NCBI GenBank assembly: GCA_021828425.1
Contig: JAKARN010000054.1
Span: 1 to 8,289 of the forward strand
Length of the DNA stretch: 8,289 bases
Direction: 5' to 3'
Source of the DNA: Pseudomonadota bacterium
GTDB taxonomy: Bacteria; Pseudomonadota; Gammaproteobacteria; JAKAQQ01
The notes under the pieces were generated by a model. It saw only the letters and a list, made by a program, of their open reading frames with translations. It was not told the DNA's origin and searched no databases. This document shows, in pieces, positions 7,410 to 8,289 of this stretch. Made by a program: the position numbers and the translations under genes. Every line of letters starts with the position of its first letter. The first letter of the stretch is position 1.

Positions 7410-8289
7410 CCTGCCGGAAACGCGCTTTCCCATGAAGGCCGACCTTCCGCACCGGGAACCCGGTTGGCTCCGGGAATGGCAGACATCCGAGCTATACGGG
7501 AAAATCCGCGCGGCTTCCTCCGGGCGACCCCGTTTCATCCTGGCAGACGGCCCCCCCTATGCCAATGGCGTGATCCACATCGGCCATGCCGTAAACAAGG
7601 TCCTCAAGGACATCGTCATCCGCTCGCAAACCCTCCTCGGGTTTGATGCCCCCTATATCCCTGGATGGGACTGCCATGGATTGCCGATCGAACTCATGGT
7701 CGAACGTCGGCTCGGCACTTCCGAACGGGATATGGATCCGGCCCGCTTCCGCGCCGAGTGCCGGCGTTACGCCGAGGAACAGATTGCGTTGCAACGCCAG
7801 GATTTCGAGCGCCTCGGGGTTCTCGGTGACTGGGCCCGTCCCTATCGGACCATGGATGCCGCGACAGTGGCTACCGAGCTCCGCTCAGTCGCGGAACTCA
7901 TCGAGAGCGGACAGCTCACGCCGGGTACCAAACCGGTGCTCTGGTGCCTGGAATGCGAATCCGCCCTGGCCGAGGCCGAGGTGGAATACGAGTCTCATAC
8001 CTCGATGGCCATCGACGTCCGTTTCCGGTTCGCGGATCCGGTTCCCGTGACCCTGCATGATGACCCCGCCATCCGGTCGCTTCCGTGGTCGATCCCGATC
8101 TGGACCACGACGCCCTGGACCCTACCCCTCAATCAGGCGGTCTGTCTCGATCCCGAAGCGGATTATGCCTGTCACCTGATCCGGGGGAAGGCCGGGGACG
8201 AAGTCCTGGTTCTTCTCGACAGTCTCGCCGAGCGGGCGTGCGAACGCTACGGCCTCGAGATCATGGGCCCGGTCCTGCGGAGACCGGGA
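7384..8289 (+). CDS. ileS: Isoleucyl-tRNA synthetase IleS (3' end beyond the right edge)
   Basis: Class Ia aminoacyl-tRNA synthetase that charges tRNA-Ile with isoleucine in the cytoplasm. The window holds the first 302 codons of a protein usually about 940 aa long. The N-terminus ([20 protein letters not shown]) closely resembles E. coli IleS. The catalytic-site motifs DGPPYANG at 55-62 and HIGH at 65-68 are present, with [10 protein letters not shown] at 94-103. The start of the CP1 editing domain shows WTTTPWTLP at 240-248 with the threonine trio T241-T243. KMSKS and the C-terminal zinc region fall outside the window. The start is GTG at 7384, preceded by the Shine-Dalgarno-like AGAGAGG ending at 7380, and it overlaps the end of ribF by 26 bases. 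Translational coupling with ribF is likely. Confidence 0.97.
   Translation, partial: MGDYRKTLNLPETRFPMKADLPHREPGWLREWQTSELYGKIRAASSGRPRFILADGPPYANGVIHIGHAVNKVLKDIVIRSQTLLGFDAPYIPGWDCHGLPIELMVERRLGTSERDMDPARFRAECRRYAEEQIALQRQDFERLGVLGDWARPYRTMDAATVATELRSVAELIESGQLTPGTKPVLWCLECESALAEAEVEYESHTSMAIDVRFRFADPVPVTLHDDPAIRSLPWSIPIWTTTPWTLPLNQAVCLDPEADYACHLIRGKAGDEVLVLLDSLAERACERYGLEIMGPVLRRPG

Overview
This window is ordinary, GC-rich bacterial core metabolism on two divergent transcription units. The notable part is the spacer between them. MetH, MetF and IleS read like E. coli-type proteins, and murJ-ribF-ileS in overlapping order is typical of Gammaproteobacteria and some Betaproteobacteria. I therefore infer a GC-rich proteobacterium, probably gammaproteobacterial, but cannot name a genus. 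I see no mobile elements, CRISPR arrays, tRNAs, rRNAs, phage genes or defence genes.

Left half, minus strand (about 4700 down to 1): a promoter, a SAM-II (SAM-alpha) riboswitch aptamer, a competing antiterminator and an intrinsic terminator lead into metF (5,10-methylenetetrahydrofolate reductase). Four bases later comes metH (cobalamin-dependent methionine synthase), whose last 55-60 or so codons run off the left edge. MetF makes 5-methyl-THF. MetH uses it to methylate homocysteine to methionine, the precursor of SAM. The riboswitch closes the loop: high SAM should terminate transcription before metF.

Middle (4459-4773): a 315-bp divergent spacer without a convincing gene. It holds the riboswitch expression platform, a near-consensus minus-strand promoter, two small dyads, and a candidate plus-strand promoter that would make the murJ leader antisense to the riboswitch.

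Right half, plus strand (4774 to the right edge): murJ (lipid II flippase), ribF (bifunctional riboflavin kinase/FAD synthetase) and the first 302 codons of ileS (isoleucyl-tRNA synthetase). The reading frames overlap (ATGA at murJ/ribF, 26 bases at ribF/ileS), so this looks like one tightly packed housekeeping operon.

The most interesting signal is the SAM-II riboswitch with a readable terminator/antiterminator switch on a metF-metH operon, in a gene neighbourhood where rpsT would more usually be the divergent partner of murJ. Nothing in the window amounts to a new system. The long open frames antisense to metH and murJ are GC-driven shadows.
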